The notes below the pieces were generated by a model. That model ran no database searches. It was not told the origin of the DNA and saw nothing but the letters and a program-made list of their open reading frames with translations. 64,000 bases of DNA from Ceratothoa steindachneri (taxonomy: Eukaryota; Arthropoda; Malacostraca; Isopoda; Cymothoidae). Shown in pieces: positions 48,521-59,145 of this stretch (within the stretch, counting starts at the first letter, position 1; each line of letters starts with the position of its first letter). The position numbers and the translations under genes are program-made. Where the stretch lies: contig OZ018326.1 in the NCBI GenBank assembly GCA_963969495.1, positions 153,016,306-153,080,305 of the forward strand, given 5' to 3'.

Positions 48521-50158
48521 TGTCGTAGAATGGACTCTCGACGATATACCACATATAACTATTCGTTGAGGGAACTTATTTAATTATCTTTAGAGTGCGT
48601 GGATGTCTAGGCTGGCCTATATTATGTATCTTCGATATACTTAAGAAGTGGAACTTTAGCTCAAGGATAATAATATTGCTATCATTAATAAAATAGTTTT
48701 ATTAATAAAAACTATCAACAACACACAAAACGGAAAATATTGACATAAACAGAGAATGGAAAGGGTCGTGGGGAATCTAGCTAATCCGAGGATTAAGAGG
48801 GATTCAAAAAGGTAAAAGCAATATAAAGTTAAAGGGATGGGATGGTTCGCTAAACCATTTAAAGCACAGGATAGAATTGACAAAAGGGTTAAATACTCAA
48901 AGGTAACGTTTGGCTTACGTAATTATACTTTTTTGAGCAGAGGAAGGCGACGTGAAGGAATTTTCGGTCCGCTGGCGAGTTCCAGCCAAAGGGGGGGGGG
49001 AGGAATTAAATGATCCTGACGTAGCGTCTTGGAAAAGAGAACCGTTTCTTGACGAATGGCTTGAAGAACAATGGCTGTTCTACGTTGTTCTCTTCTGAAC
49101 ACAGGGGGGGGGGGGTGAGAACCGTCTCTTGTCTACGGGCTCGAGAACAATGGCTGTTCTAATGTTGTTCTCTTCTGAACCACAAGGGGGAAGGGTGAGA
49201 ACCGTTTCTTGGCAAACGGGCTCAAAAGAACAATGGCTGTTCTACGTTGTTCTCCTCTGAACACGGGGGGGGGGGGGGGGTGAGAACCGTCTCTTGTATA
49301 CGGGCTCGAAAACAATGGCTGTTCTAATGTTGTTCTCTTCTGAACAACAAGAGGGAAGGGTGAGAACCGTTTCTTGGCGAACGGGCTCAAAAGAACAATG
49401 GCTGTTCTACGTTGTTCTCTTCTGAACACAGGGGGGGGGGTGAGAACCGTCTCTTGTCAACGGGCTCGAACGAACAATGGCTGTTCTAACGTTGTTCTCT
49501 TTCTGAACAACAGGGGAAGGGTGAGAACCATTCCTTGACGAACGGGCTCAAAAGAACAATGGCTGTTCTACGTTGTTCTCTTCTGAACAACAGGGGGGGG
49601 GTGAGAACCGTTTCTTGTCAACGGGCTCGAACGAACAATGGCTGTTCTAACGTTGTTCTCTTTCTGAGCAACAGGGGAAGCCTTGTGGACTCGGCGTCAC
49701 GAGGGCTTGAACCTTGGCACTCAAGGGATATTGTCCTTCTTCTGGACAAGTGATGGTGAATCTCGAAGTCGAGGTCCCTTGGCACACAAGGTGAGAGTGT
49801 ATCAAAGTGATGTTTCACGACGAAAATCTGGATCTCCAATCTGAATCTTAGTGGTTAAGTTTCCATATAAATAGCCGGGACATCTCCTTGGCGTGGGAGA
49901 CAATGGAGTGGGAGCTTCGAGGGAATGCACAGTCGAGCCTGAGAACAATGCCTTATCTGCCCATAAGCCTAACTCAATCTGGCGAGGTCGGCGTATGGGG
50001 GCGAACGGGGGAAGATAAACCTCCTTGTTTAAACATTGACTCAGGTGGCTGCGATAAGGCGCCCAACTTCAAAGCGGAGATGCACGTGGGTAGCATCGTG
50101 GTTTTAAATAACATGTGATAGTGGTTGAAATTACGCGGCCTCAACCCGTTCTATCACA
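48521..50158 (+). mobile_element. Probable solo LTR (family X), copy 1, with 5-bp target duplication
   Basis: It starts TGTCGTAGAATGG and ends CCGTTCTATCACA, giving TG...CA and a short inverted end (TGT-x-x-TAGAA). TTTTA at 48516-48520 is repeated at 50159-50163. It contains eight 80-bp tandem units (49037-49690) and, after them, CCATATAAATAGCCGGG (49863), a good TATA-like box about 290 bases from the right end. No coding sequence. Length 1638 bp. It interrupts element B's RT. A large solo LTR fits all of these facts; a non-autonomous element with the same ends remains possible. Confidence 0.75.
49037..49690 (+). repeat. 80-bp tandem array inside LTR X copy 1
   Basis: GAGAACCG recurs at 49037, 49117, 49197, 49282, 49362, 49442, 49521 and 49602. 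Each unit includes AACAATGGCTGTTCTA, GTTGTTCTCTTCTGAACA and a G-run of 8-16 bases. Alternating units differ (CGTTTCTTG versus CGTCTCTTG), so the array is partly organised in 160-bp pairs. AACAATGGCTGTT followed by CGTTGTTC forms a loose dyad in each unit. Confidence 0.9.
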
Positions 50159-50174
50159 TTTTATATAGGTGTAA

Positions 50175-51240
50175 CTATAGTTTCTTGCCCGCACGGTAGA
50201 ACCTGTGCAGAATTTTGTTTGTGCGTGCGGCTCTTGCTTGTATTATGTTCTGGTGTATATTGAATCTTTGGGACTTGTCAAAAGTTACCCCTAGGACTTT
50301 TGCCTGTTGTGTGTACTCGAGCCTTGTTGGGTTTAGGTGGTTCCTGTCTGGTGTGTGTGTGTGAGGAAATTTGTAGGTTATGCATGTAATGATCGCTTGC
50401 ACGAATATTGTCACCTGTGTCTTATGAGGATTCGTGGCAATCAGCCATTTATCCTCGTATTCTGTCTTTTCGTCTAGTATTATTTGTGCGTGGTGCGCGA
50501 TCTCGTCTGGTCCGCGGCCGCTGACGAGAATGGTCTCGTCATCGGCGTAGAACACTGTGTAGGTATGACGGCAGTTTTCGGGTGGGCTCGGGGTGTCGTT
50601 TGTGTACATGATGTAAAGTGGGGATGCCAGTACGCTTCCTTGGGGAACGCCTGGGCGTGGTGTGAAAGGCTGTGATAGAGTATTGTTGTATTTTATGTGG
50701 CATCTCCGTTCAGTGAGGTAGTGCGAGAGGAGCCTTCTGGTGCAGAGAGGCAACTCCGTATTGTTGGCGAGTTTCCAACGGAGTCCCTCGTGCCACACCT
50801 TAGCAAAGGTCTTCTCCACGTCCTTGGTGATGGAGAGTGTCTTTTGTCGTACCTGGCGTTTTTTTTTATTCTGTCGTGAACGATGGTCACAGCCACTTGG
50901 GTGGACCGGCCCCTCCTGAACCCATATTGGTGGGAAGAGAGCCAGTCCCTCTCTTCCAGGTAGTCCCGTAGGCGGCAGTTGATCATACATTCGAGTATTT
51001 TGCCTATGTGCTATAATAGAGCAATAGGCCTGTAATTGTTTAGGTTTTTGGTGTCTTTGTTCATCTTGTGTAGAAGTATGTTGTGAGAGACTTTGAATAT
51101 TTTGGGGAAGTCGCCTGAGGCTAGTGAGGCGTTGAATAGGTGTGTAAGTGTAGGGTATGTGTTTGCGGGGAGGTTGTGAACTAATGCAGTTGGTAGTCCG
51201 GAGGGGCCGGGTGTGCGTTTTGTTGTTGTTTGAATGTAGT
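50175..51240 (-). pseudogene. Element B reverse transcriptase (N-terminal and palm)
   Basis: The frame 50990-50175 (271 codons) contains KDVEKTFAKVWHEGLRWKL (first catalytic region; Asp at the D-x-E-K-x-F position is kept), PRPGVPQGSVLASPLYIMYT and FYADDETILVSG with the catalytic YADD. Then DEKTEYEDKWLIATNPHKTQ and AKVLGVTFDKSQRFNIH. Upstream, HQYGFRRGRSTQVAVTI is read in another frame. The reading ends at AGKKL followed by TAG just before the LTR insertion. Core catalytic residues survive. Confidence 0.8.
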
Positions 51241-51594
51241 GTTTTGTTTTCTCGACGGTGATGGTAGTGGTCAGTGTAGATGTGTTGTCGAGCAGCTACA
51301 TTCGCATCAGGGGGCGGTCCTTAGCTCGTGAGAGTGGGCCCGACACCACTCCTGGACTTCCTGGAAGTGTTCTTGCGCGTGTGGTTTGTGTGTATGTTGT
51401 GTGTATGTGTGTATGTGTGTATACTGTGTCCCAATGGGACCTAAATGCTTCGAGGATGACGTTGGTGTCTGTGATTGTTTGGCTATTTACTTGGAGGGTG
51501 ATGGGTTTGGGTGAATCAGTGCCTAGCATCCTTTTTACGCACCGCCAGAAGAAGGAGAGGTCAGTGCAACAAGTGTCGTCCGCGATGCGACGAA

Positions 51595-52500
51595 CTATCT
51601 AGTTGCACGCACTGTAGGAAGTAGGCACGTAGGTGAGTGATGTTGTGTTGTCGTGGGTCTCTGGTGTAGTGATTGTTGTACTGTGTGATGAGTCTCTGAG
51701 TGTGTATGGAATATGTGAAGTGTTTTATACATGTGTAGGTTTTGTGTGGTGTGTGCAGGTCGCGTGCTGCTGTTATAGTGTTCAAGAATGAGCACCATTG
51801 GTCGTCTTACAGATATGGATTGGTGTGGTCCATGTCGGGGTTTTATGGCGTGTTTTCTGTTGTGTCTCTTGAACTCTTCCCAGTTCGTGTTCCTGAAATC
51901 AAAGAGAGGCGGTGTTGGTATGAGTATGGGGGATGTGGAAGACCACGTATGGGGACGTGATCTCTCCGCGAGTACTGAAGAATGTGGGGAAGGCCCAACC
52001 GATGTGGTCGCAGCGATAACACGGCAGGGCACCGGCCAGGTAACTTCCTGCATCATTCGTGGTATTAGAAAGGAGTGTTGGGCGGAAAGCGTTGAGGTCC
52101 CCCGCAAAGAAGATAGGTAGGTTGTGGTTTGATAGAGCCCGGAGTGGGACTTCTATGTTTAATTGTAGACGTGGTGGTCTGTAGTGCTTGGCCACTAGGA
52201 TGGGGCCGGAGCTTGTCTGTACCTTGCAGGATACAAAAGAGTCGTCGCGTGTTTGAATGAGGGAATGGTGTATAGAGCGCTTTATTAGGATCGCTGATCC
52301 TAGGTACAGCGCTTGTAGAGTTAGATATGTGTGGTAGGCTGCAATGCGGAGTCTGTTGTTGGGAGGGTGTAGAATTGTCAAGTTCAAGAGTATTATCTCA
52401 GGTCTTTGTGTTGTTTAGGACCCAGTTGGCAACAGTATGGCGAATACCGTGCCAACTGCGTACGTTTAATTGTACTATGTTCAGGCGACCTATTGACGTG
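51595..52500 (-). pseudogene. Element B AP-like endonuclease
   Basis: Minus-strand frames show VQLNVRSWHGIRHTVANWVL (about 52480-52420, the start), then NRLRIAAYHTYLTL, YLGSAILIKRSIHHSLI, GPILVAKHYRPPRLQLNIEV and PIFFAGDLNAFRPTL with an intact GDLNA. FPTFFSTRGEITSPYVVF marks the later part, after which the expected SDH region is damaged. The endonuclease would nick the target site. A stop in the start region and later shifts inactivate it. Confidence 0.75.
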
Positions 52501-52539
52501 AGAGGAGTGCGCGTGGGGCTGATTTAATCGGGACCGTTC

Positions 52540-54464
52540 CTCTCTCCTTGATTATTTCCAAGGAGGCGTGGGGAGTAGAACCTTCACGCGTGTCGACTGT
52601 GGTTTCATGGGAGTGGATAGGTTGTCAGTGGTGTTATTGGGTGGGCAGGCCGTGGTAGAGGGGAGAGCGTGTTCTGTGCAAATAGAGTTAGAGATAGTAG
52701 GAGAGTGGGTGGTGGTCGTGGAATGAGGGTTGGAGACAGTAGAGACTAGGAGGGGGGAGTTAGGAGAATAGGAGGAGGGAGTAGAGCTAGTGAATGGGGG
52801 CTAGAGATAGTAGGGGAGGTGCATATTATGAGATAGGGGGTGTCGGGAGAGAGAGGAGGTTGGGATGGCGAGGAAGGAGGTGTGGGAGGAGGAGAGGAAA
52901 GAATAGCAGGGAAGGGGCTGGCCGGCTTTACGCGTGGTTGCGTGTGGCGGGGAGGTTTCGTGGTGGAGTTTTTTGTTTAATGCGGAGTGTTGTGGAGGGT
53001 GTGATGGGCTTGAGGGAGGTGGAGGAGGTGGTGGTTGCGGTATTAGTGGGAGTGGGGTTAGAGGCTGTAGGAGGGGGCTTGGTGGCAATAAGGGGGAGTT
53101 TATGTATAGAGGAGGAAGGAGTGGTAGCTGTGGAGGGAGGAGAGAAGGCGGTAGAGAGAGAGGTGGGCGCAGTGGGCAAAGGGGCAGGTAGGGAGGGCAC
53201 AGTGGCGAGAGCGACAGATGCAGTAAGGTGAGAGGAGGCAGGAACATACTGAAGGTGGGTGCGGGGTGTGAGGGGTCGGTAGGTCCAGGGAGGAAGGTGT
53301 TCGTGCCCACTGGGGTGGGGAGGAGTGCGGGTCTCTTGTGTGTATGCTCATCGATTAGAGTGAACACCTTCTCGGGGAAGGTGATCTGCTCTAGACTGTG
53401 CGAGGCAAACAGTGTATTTAGTATGTTAGCGTATAGTCGGGCGTCACCCCTCGACATGTCGTTTGTCACCCTTTAAAGCAAGGCGGCCAGGCGTAGCTTT
53501 GGGTGTGTGGTCTCGTTGGGTGTGTGGTGTTGGGTAGGTGTGGGTTTCGGGAGTAGTGGGGGTATCTGAGTGTTGTGTGGGGGCGGATGTCGAAACATGT
53601 AGGTGAGTCTGGGTTGCTGCTGGGGTAGGGTGTGTCTGGGGTAGGAAAGGAGGTGGTGTAGACAGCGTTGTGCCGGCAGCAGCAGCGAATGTTCTTGGGT
53701 GGGGAGGAGGAGCGGGGGCGCGGCCGGAGTGTGTGGTTGTGTTGGTGGGTTGTGGACGCCATATTGCCTCTACGGCGTCAGAGCAGGCCTTACTTAGGTA
53801 AGGGCATTTAGGGTTGACGGCGATATGGTCGCCGCCGCAGTTTGTGCAGAAGAGTGAGGTGGCTGTACATGTTGTGTAGTGGTGGCCCACTACACTACAC
53901 CTTGAGCAGACCAGGTCTGCGTGGCAGTTTTGTCTCGTGTCCGGTTTTGTAACACCGGTCGCACTGCGTGGGTTTTATGTTCAGTTTGATTTTATGTGGA
54001 TGTGTTAGTGTGCCGCAGACCTTGATGCCTTGGTCTAGCAGCAGTGTTTTGTTTTGTTCGTCGGACAGTGTAATTACTGCCCATTGTTTTGTACGGTTGT
54101 AATAGATGTCTCTGATGACCTCCCCATACTTCTGTCTGAGCTGTGTGCGGAGGTCATCGGTGGAGAAAACAAACCATAGGAGGTTGGTCTTGAGGACTCA
54201 TATTTGGTGTTTCTTGTGTACACCGTCGGCTAGTTTTGTGTGAAGGTCTTTTGCGGCAAGTTTATCAGACGCAAGTTCGTGGAACTTGACTGCGTCCTCT
54301 TGTGAGCGGAAGACGAGTTTGTGGCCTGTGTGGGTCTTTATTATGTTTGTGATGGGGGTGTCATGTGTAGCGGCTAGGTTGACAAGTGTGTGTTCATTGT
54401 TGGTAGTGGGTGTTTTGTCTGTTATGTGTAGGAGTTTGAGTGTGGATGTATTGTTGTGTACCAT
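52540..54464 (-). pseudogene. Element B gag (ORF1)
   Basis: The frame 54464-54198 opens with MVHNNTSTLKLLHITDKTPT and has GHKLVFRSQEDAVKFHELAS. Continuing in other frames: YGEVIRDIYYNRTKQWAVIT, TQCDRCYKTGHETK, CSVVGHHYTTCTATSLF-type residues and FCTNCGGDHIAVNPKCP, which form three zinc knuckles. A long Pro/Ser/Thr-rich C-terminus (53800-52800) follows, encoded by C-rich minus-strand sequence. Frameshifts occur at about 54198, 53930 and 53470. The gag would coat element RNA. Confidence 0.75.
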
Positions 54465-54969
54465 GCTGAGGATCGGTTTTTAACACTTAGTTTCCGTTCT
54501 TTAGAGGGGGTCCCCCGTATCGCTAATAACGTAACCGTGAAAATGAGTAGGATGTGATGATGATTAGTGAGTGAGTATGGACTTGGTTGGGCTCCTCAGA
54601 AGGTGTGAAAACATTGCGGACTTAATGATGACTGAAGCCCGAATCAACTGACTCCAGTCGGGGTGCCGTCTCATCTATTGGGTTTTGGGTATTTTTCAGT
54701 TACGTCCGACTTCTCACAAAGACGGTGGTATCTCCCTCTGTGATCTTGGGCCGTGCCGCAGGGTAAGGTATTAATCCTCCCCGCGTTAGGAGTTGAGTTC
54801 TAATCCAGATTTGCTCCTTCCTTTTGGTTCCGCAGCGAGCTAAACCTCAGACCTCCTTTCCACAAAGTTTGCAATTATGCCCTTTCTAAGTAGAACGGCA
54901 TAGTTGCAACGGAGCTCTATGTATAGAGTCATATTCACGGAGCCAATTCACGGTGATGCTGGGATGGGG

Positions 54970-55840
54970 AGGGTTTAGCAGGTCATTTCACTATGACGAG
55001 CCAGAGAAATAAAAGAATTTTTATTCAGGGGAGGGGGGGGGAGCGGAGGGTCTTTTCTGAGTCTCATATTCCTCACGAGATGATACCGTCCACAGTATGA
55101 CTTCGATCGGAGCAACCGTACTGGGTCGCCTTTTGGGGGCATACATAGGGATGATATGAAGACCCTGAGAGACACGTCCTCACCGTTGAAGAAGAAGCCT
55201 TGTTCCAGAAGTTTCTTTTCACCTTTGAAATTGTCCTCCTCTGCGGGTACCACTTTTTCCTTCGGTTCAATTTCCTTTTCTGTTTCATCTGCTTCGGTCT
55301 GGTAGGCAAATTGGACTTTTAATATGCCTTGCGAGGCGAGGTTGGGCGGAAACCATAACTTTTTGTTTGTCCCGTTTTTTTGCAGCAGTCGGTTGAGTTC
55401 CTCCGCAAGAGTTCCCGGGTTTGCCAGGTGGACAAAAATGACCATGGTCATTAACTTTCTGCCCTCACTTGGCATTACTAGCTTCGTTACCATTATTTTT
55501 TCGGTATTTACGTTTCTTGTGGCTGCTGCTTCGCCGTATGATTTAGCCTTTACCTCCTTTTCTTGTTTTATTTTCTCCTTTTTGGACCGGAGAGCTTCCC
55601 TGTGGACAGGGCACCTCATTGCTACGGCCTTGTGGTCTCCGGCGCAGTTAATGCACTTGGGTCTCTCCGAAGAGCACTCTTTCCACCCGTGTTTGGTCTT
55701 TGAGCAGTTTGATCCTGTGGTTTCTTCTGCTTTACATTCTCTTGTTGGGTGGTCTTCTACAGGGAAGCACTTAAAGCAGCACTCGATTGGTACATATTCT
55801 TCTGCTTCGATTTGGTCAGGTGCCACACGCACCTGCTTTT
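54970..55840 (-). pseudogene. Jockey-type gag fragment F
   Basis: A 285-codon minus-strand frame (55832-54975) starts at the RVAPDQIEAEEYVP segment that follows the RSVIC block in related gags. It has three zinc knuckles: CCFKCFPVEDHPTREC, CSKTKHGWKEC and CINCAGDHKAVAMRCP, then a Lys-rich linker and the segment VIFVHLANPGTLAEELNRLL. The final part (from KKLLEQGFFF) is not recognised. No endonuclease follows; the 5' end of element B lies directly beyond. It is an isolated fragment, long and open, thus rather young. Confidence 0.75.
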
Positions 55841-55849
55841 TCTATCCTT

Positions 55850-56807
55850 CCCCATCTTTGTTTCTTCATAATTTCTTCAAACGTTTCAGGATTATAACTA
55901 ATCCCATCATCAGTGCTAAAAAAAAGAATACAAATACAGTTAAATGTATACATAAAAAGTTAACACATGTAATAATATTGTGAAACATGAATATTATATT
56001 TGAGACTAATTGATTACATTAGAAATATGGAGGAAAAAACAAACTAAACCAACGAGGGAATTTCTAAAATATAAGAAATACGCTTTACTCCCGCTTTATG
56101 CAGAATATGGGTAGATCTGAAAGAACTGGACTACACTTTTCAAAACCCGATCCATCCTCAATTTAAAACCATCTGTCACAATGTGACTCTAGGGCTACAC
56201 TCGAGAACTTCACGATACTTAATGCGGTAAGAAACATTTCGGACCTTTACCTGCTAGAGTAAATTTTATTACAAAACTTCAACTCAGTCTAAATAATAAC
56301 TCATTATCTGTCCAATTGAATATAGTGACTCGTAAAAAACATGCTAATTTGTTAAATTTCACATTGTTTTTATTTAGGGGGGGAGCTGCATTATACGATT
56401 TGATAAGTGCAATAACTCTTTCTGCTGGATCGTTAACAACCATTAAGTTAATCGATCGACGTTGAAATTCTTGAAAGTACGTATTATCTTCTAAAGAACT
56501 TGTGTTGGTCTTCAGGAATGTATCCTCTGCAAACTTTTATCCATCTTTCATTAGGAGCCTGAAGATTAGCTTTGTTTTTTGAGTTACCAGTTCATGCAAG
56601 TCCAATTCCTCGATGTTTTTTTGTAAGATTCAATCGGCGAACAACTTTAAAGTTTTCATTACGTTGGAGATTGGAGACAATCTTCTGTTTGGTCTGAGCA
56701 TTAATTCTATGATCGAAAAATGCAAGACCAACAAGGTGTTCTCCAAGATACTAAGGTGTCTATGAAGGGCTGTGGTTGCTTCTTTAGATATTGGCTGAGT
56801 TGGGTAC
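55850..56807 (-). pseudogene. Decayed uncharacterised repeat-type protein
   Basis: Minus-strand frames near 56800-56250 read TQPISKEATTALHRHLSILE, TKQKIVSNLQRNENFKV-like residues and SINLMVVNDPAERVIALIKS. The VVNDxAERxIALI phrase and its surroundings recall a large family of uncharacterised proteins multiplied in arthropod genomes. I recall no defined function for it. Stops and frameshifts are common. It ends at LTR X copy 2, which may have truncated it. Confidence 0.45.
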
Positions 56808-58283
56808 TGTGATAGAACGGGTTGAGGCCGCGTTAATTTCAACCACTATCACATGTTATTTAAAACCACGATGCTCCCCACGTGCATCTTCGCTTTGAAG
56901 CTGGGCTCCTTATCGCAGCCACCTGAGTCAATGTTTAAACAAGGAGGTTTATCTTCCCCCGTTCGCCCCCATACGCCGACCTCGCCAGATTGAGTTAGGC
57001 TTATGGGCAGATAAGGCATTGTTCCCAGGCTTGGCTGTGCATTCCCTCGAAGCTCTCACTCCATTGTCCCCCACGCCAAGGAGATGTTTCGACTATTTAG
57101 ATGGAAACTTTACCACTAAGATCAGATTGGAGATCCAGATTTTCGTCGCGAAACATCACCACGACCCTCTCTCAGCTTGTGCGCCAAGGGACCTCGACCT
57201 CAAGATTCACCATCACTTGTCCAGAAGAAGGACAATATCCCTTGAGCGCCAAGGTTCGAGCCTTCGTGATGCCAAGTCCACAAGGCTTCCCCTTTGTTGT
57301 TCAGAAAGAGAACAACATTAGAACAGCCATTGTTCTTTTGAGCCCGTTGACAAGAAACGGTTCTCACCCCCCCTGTTGTTCAGAAGAGAACAACGTAGAA
57401 CAGCCATTGTTCGTTTGAACCCGTTCGCCAAGAAACGGTTCTCACCCTTCCTCTGTTGTTCAGAAAGAGAACAACGTTAGAACAGCCATTGTTCGTTCGA
57501 GCCCGTTGATAAGAAACGGTTCTCACCCCTCCCCCTTCTCCTTTTGTTCAGAAGAGAACAACGTAGAACAACCATTGTTCGTTCGAGCCCGTTCGCCAAG
57601 AAACGGTTATCACCCTTCCCCCTTGTTGTTCAGAAGAGAACAACATTAGAACAGCCATTGTTTTCGAGCCCGTAGACAAGAGACGGTTCTCACCCCCCCC
57701 CCCTTCCCGCCCTGTGTTCAGAAGAGAACAACGTAGAACAGCCATTGTTCTTCAAGCCGTTCGTTAAGAAACGGTTCTCATTCCCAAGACGCTACGTCAG
57801 GATCATTTATTCCCGCACTTTCGGCTGGAACTCGCCAGCGGACCGAAAATTCCTTCACGTCACCTTCCTCAGCACAACAAGTATAAATTACTTAAGCCGA
57901 ACGCTACCTTTGAGTATTTAACCATTTTGTCCATTCTATCCTGTGCTTTAAATGGTTTAGCGAACCATCCCATCTCTTTAACTTTATATTGGTTTTACCT
58001 TTTTAAATCTTTTAATCCTCGGATTAGCTCGAGTCCCCACGACCCTTTCCATTCTCTGTTTATGTCAATATTTTCCGTTTTGTGTGTTGTTGATAGTTAT
58101 TATTAATAAAACTCTATTTTATTAATGATAGCAATATTATTATCCTTGAGCTCAGTGCCACTTCTTAAGCATATCGAAGATACATAATATCGGCCAGCCA
58201 AACATCCACGCACTCTAAAGATAATTAAAGAAGTTCCCTCAACGAATAGTTATATATGGTATATGGTCGAAAGTACATTCTAC

Positions 58284-58287
<4 letters not shown>
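56808..58287 (-). mobile_element. LTR X, copy 2 (inverted)
   Basis: Reverse complement of the 48521-50158 element: TGTGATAGAACGGG (56808) to CATTCTACGACA (58287). It includes about six of the 80-bp units (57290-57780) and the flanking unique parts, with base changes. The left flank (GGTAC) and right flank (TATAT) do not form a target duplication; the right flank is a (TA)n array. Confidence 0.75.

Positions 58288-58353
<66 letters not shown>
58288..58353. repeat. (TA)n array 10
   Basis: About 32 TA dinucleotides at the outer end of LTR X copy 2. Confidence 0.95.
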
Positions 58354-58356
<3 letters not shown>

Positions 58357-58730
58357 TATTTAAATTTGGTATCAGGTGTGTAAGGTTTAACGCTATATCT
58401 TTGCAAACACTGGTCTTTGTCGAGTAAAGCATAGTGTTATTCGTTATAATAATAGAGTATAGTAGTTCCCTTTTGTTTTAACGATTGCTATCCCCCTTTT
58501 TTTAAACTTAAGAAGCTGGAGTAGCTCAAGGAACTGTTATGAATCGTTTATGTGAGAGTATGCAGGTGAGGGGATAGAAAGGGTGTGTGAATAGATAGCG
58601 GAAAGTAGACCAGTGGTGAAAAGAGAAAGAAGTGTGGTAGGGTGCAAAGTGATGCTAGAGCCTGGTGATCAGGCCTATCGCTTTCAAATATATTTGATTT
58701 GTGGTTTCGTTGTTGTTTTTATGGTGTTTT

Positions 58731-58733
<3 letters not shown>
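58354..58733. other. Unassigned spacer
   Basis: Mixed AT-rich sequence between two (TA)n arrays. The frame 58613-58999 is mainly created by the TA run and has no known domain. Confidence 0.4.
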
Positions 58734-58808
<75 letters not shown>

Positions 58809-58820
58809 GTATATATATAA
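58734..58820. repeat. (TA)n array 11
   Basis: TA dinucleotides with CAGG at 58806-58809, located at the 3' end of Jockey element A. On the minus strand the element's AATAAA (about 58848) and then TATATGTTATATA lead into it. Confidence 0.9.
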
Positions 58821-59145
58821 CATATAGTTTGGCGTTCAAGCCATTTGTCTTTATTGCTAATATTTTTGTTTATGCTATGCGCGTTAGCTGTTGTTTTTGT
58901 AAGTTGTTAATATTAACTTACTGTGTTTGTTTTAGTATCTTTTTGTTTCTTCGTAATTTTGTAGTGTGTGTATTTAGTGTACAGTGTTTCTTCCTGTAGT
59001 CTTGTTTGGTGATTTTCGTCTTCTTGTGTAGGATTCCTTCTTCGGTAGTTTGTCTTAGTTGGTTAGTTTTGTCGATATCGGTGAATTTTGTCAAAATCGG
59101 TTGGTTTCATGATTGGTATTTTTTCTTAGTTTGGGGTAAATTGAC

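Larger units (their letters stand above)
48200..54882 (-). mobile_element. Jockey-type element B, interrupted by a solo LTR
   Basis: On the minus strand: 5' region (54882-54480), gag (54464-52540), endonuclease (52387-51600), RT (51240-50170), then, after the LTR insertion (48521-50158), the RT C-terminus continues at 48515 with KTLVQPLLTYALLSLVAA and AQRIQNSDLKCACCFSMYAR. The 5-bp TTTTA target duplication flanks the LTR exactly where the reading breaks. The 5' region shares blocks with that of element A. The 3' end, near 48200, is not precise. B is a different lineage from A, C and G by its gag. Confidence 0.8.

Noticed and set aside
49037..49690. Regular 80-bp array as a CRISPR-like array
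   Set aside because: The whole unit repeats without variable spacers, the unit is too long, and the context is a eukaryotic retroelement.
52794..53231. Gly/Arg-rich plus-strand frame (145 codons)
   Set aside because: It is the antisense of the Pro/Ser-rich part of element B gag.
48521..58287. One giant foldback transposon with 1.5-kb terminal inverted repeats
   Set aside because: The left arm has its own 5-bp duplication and TG...CA ends, and Jockey element B reads across it. Two independent copies of one LTR explain the structure better.
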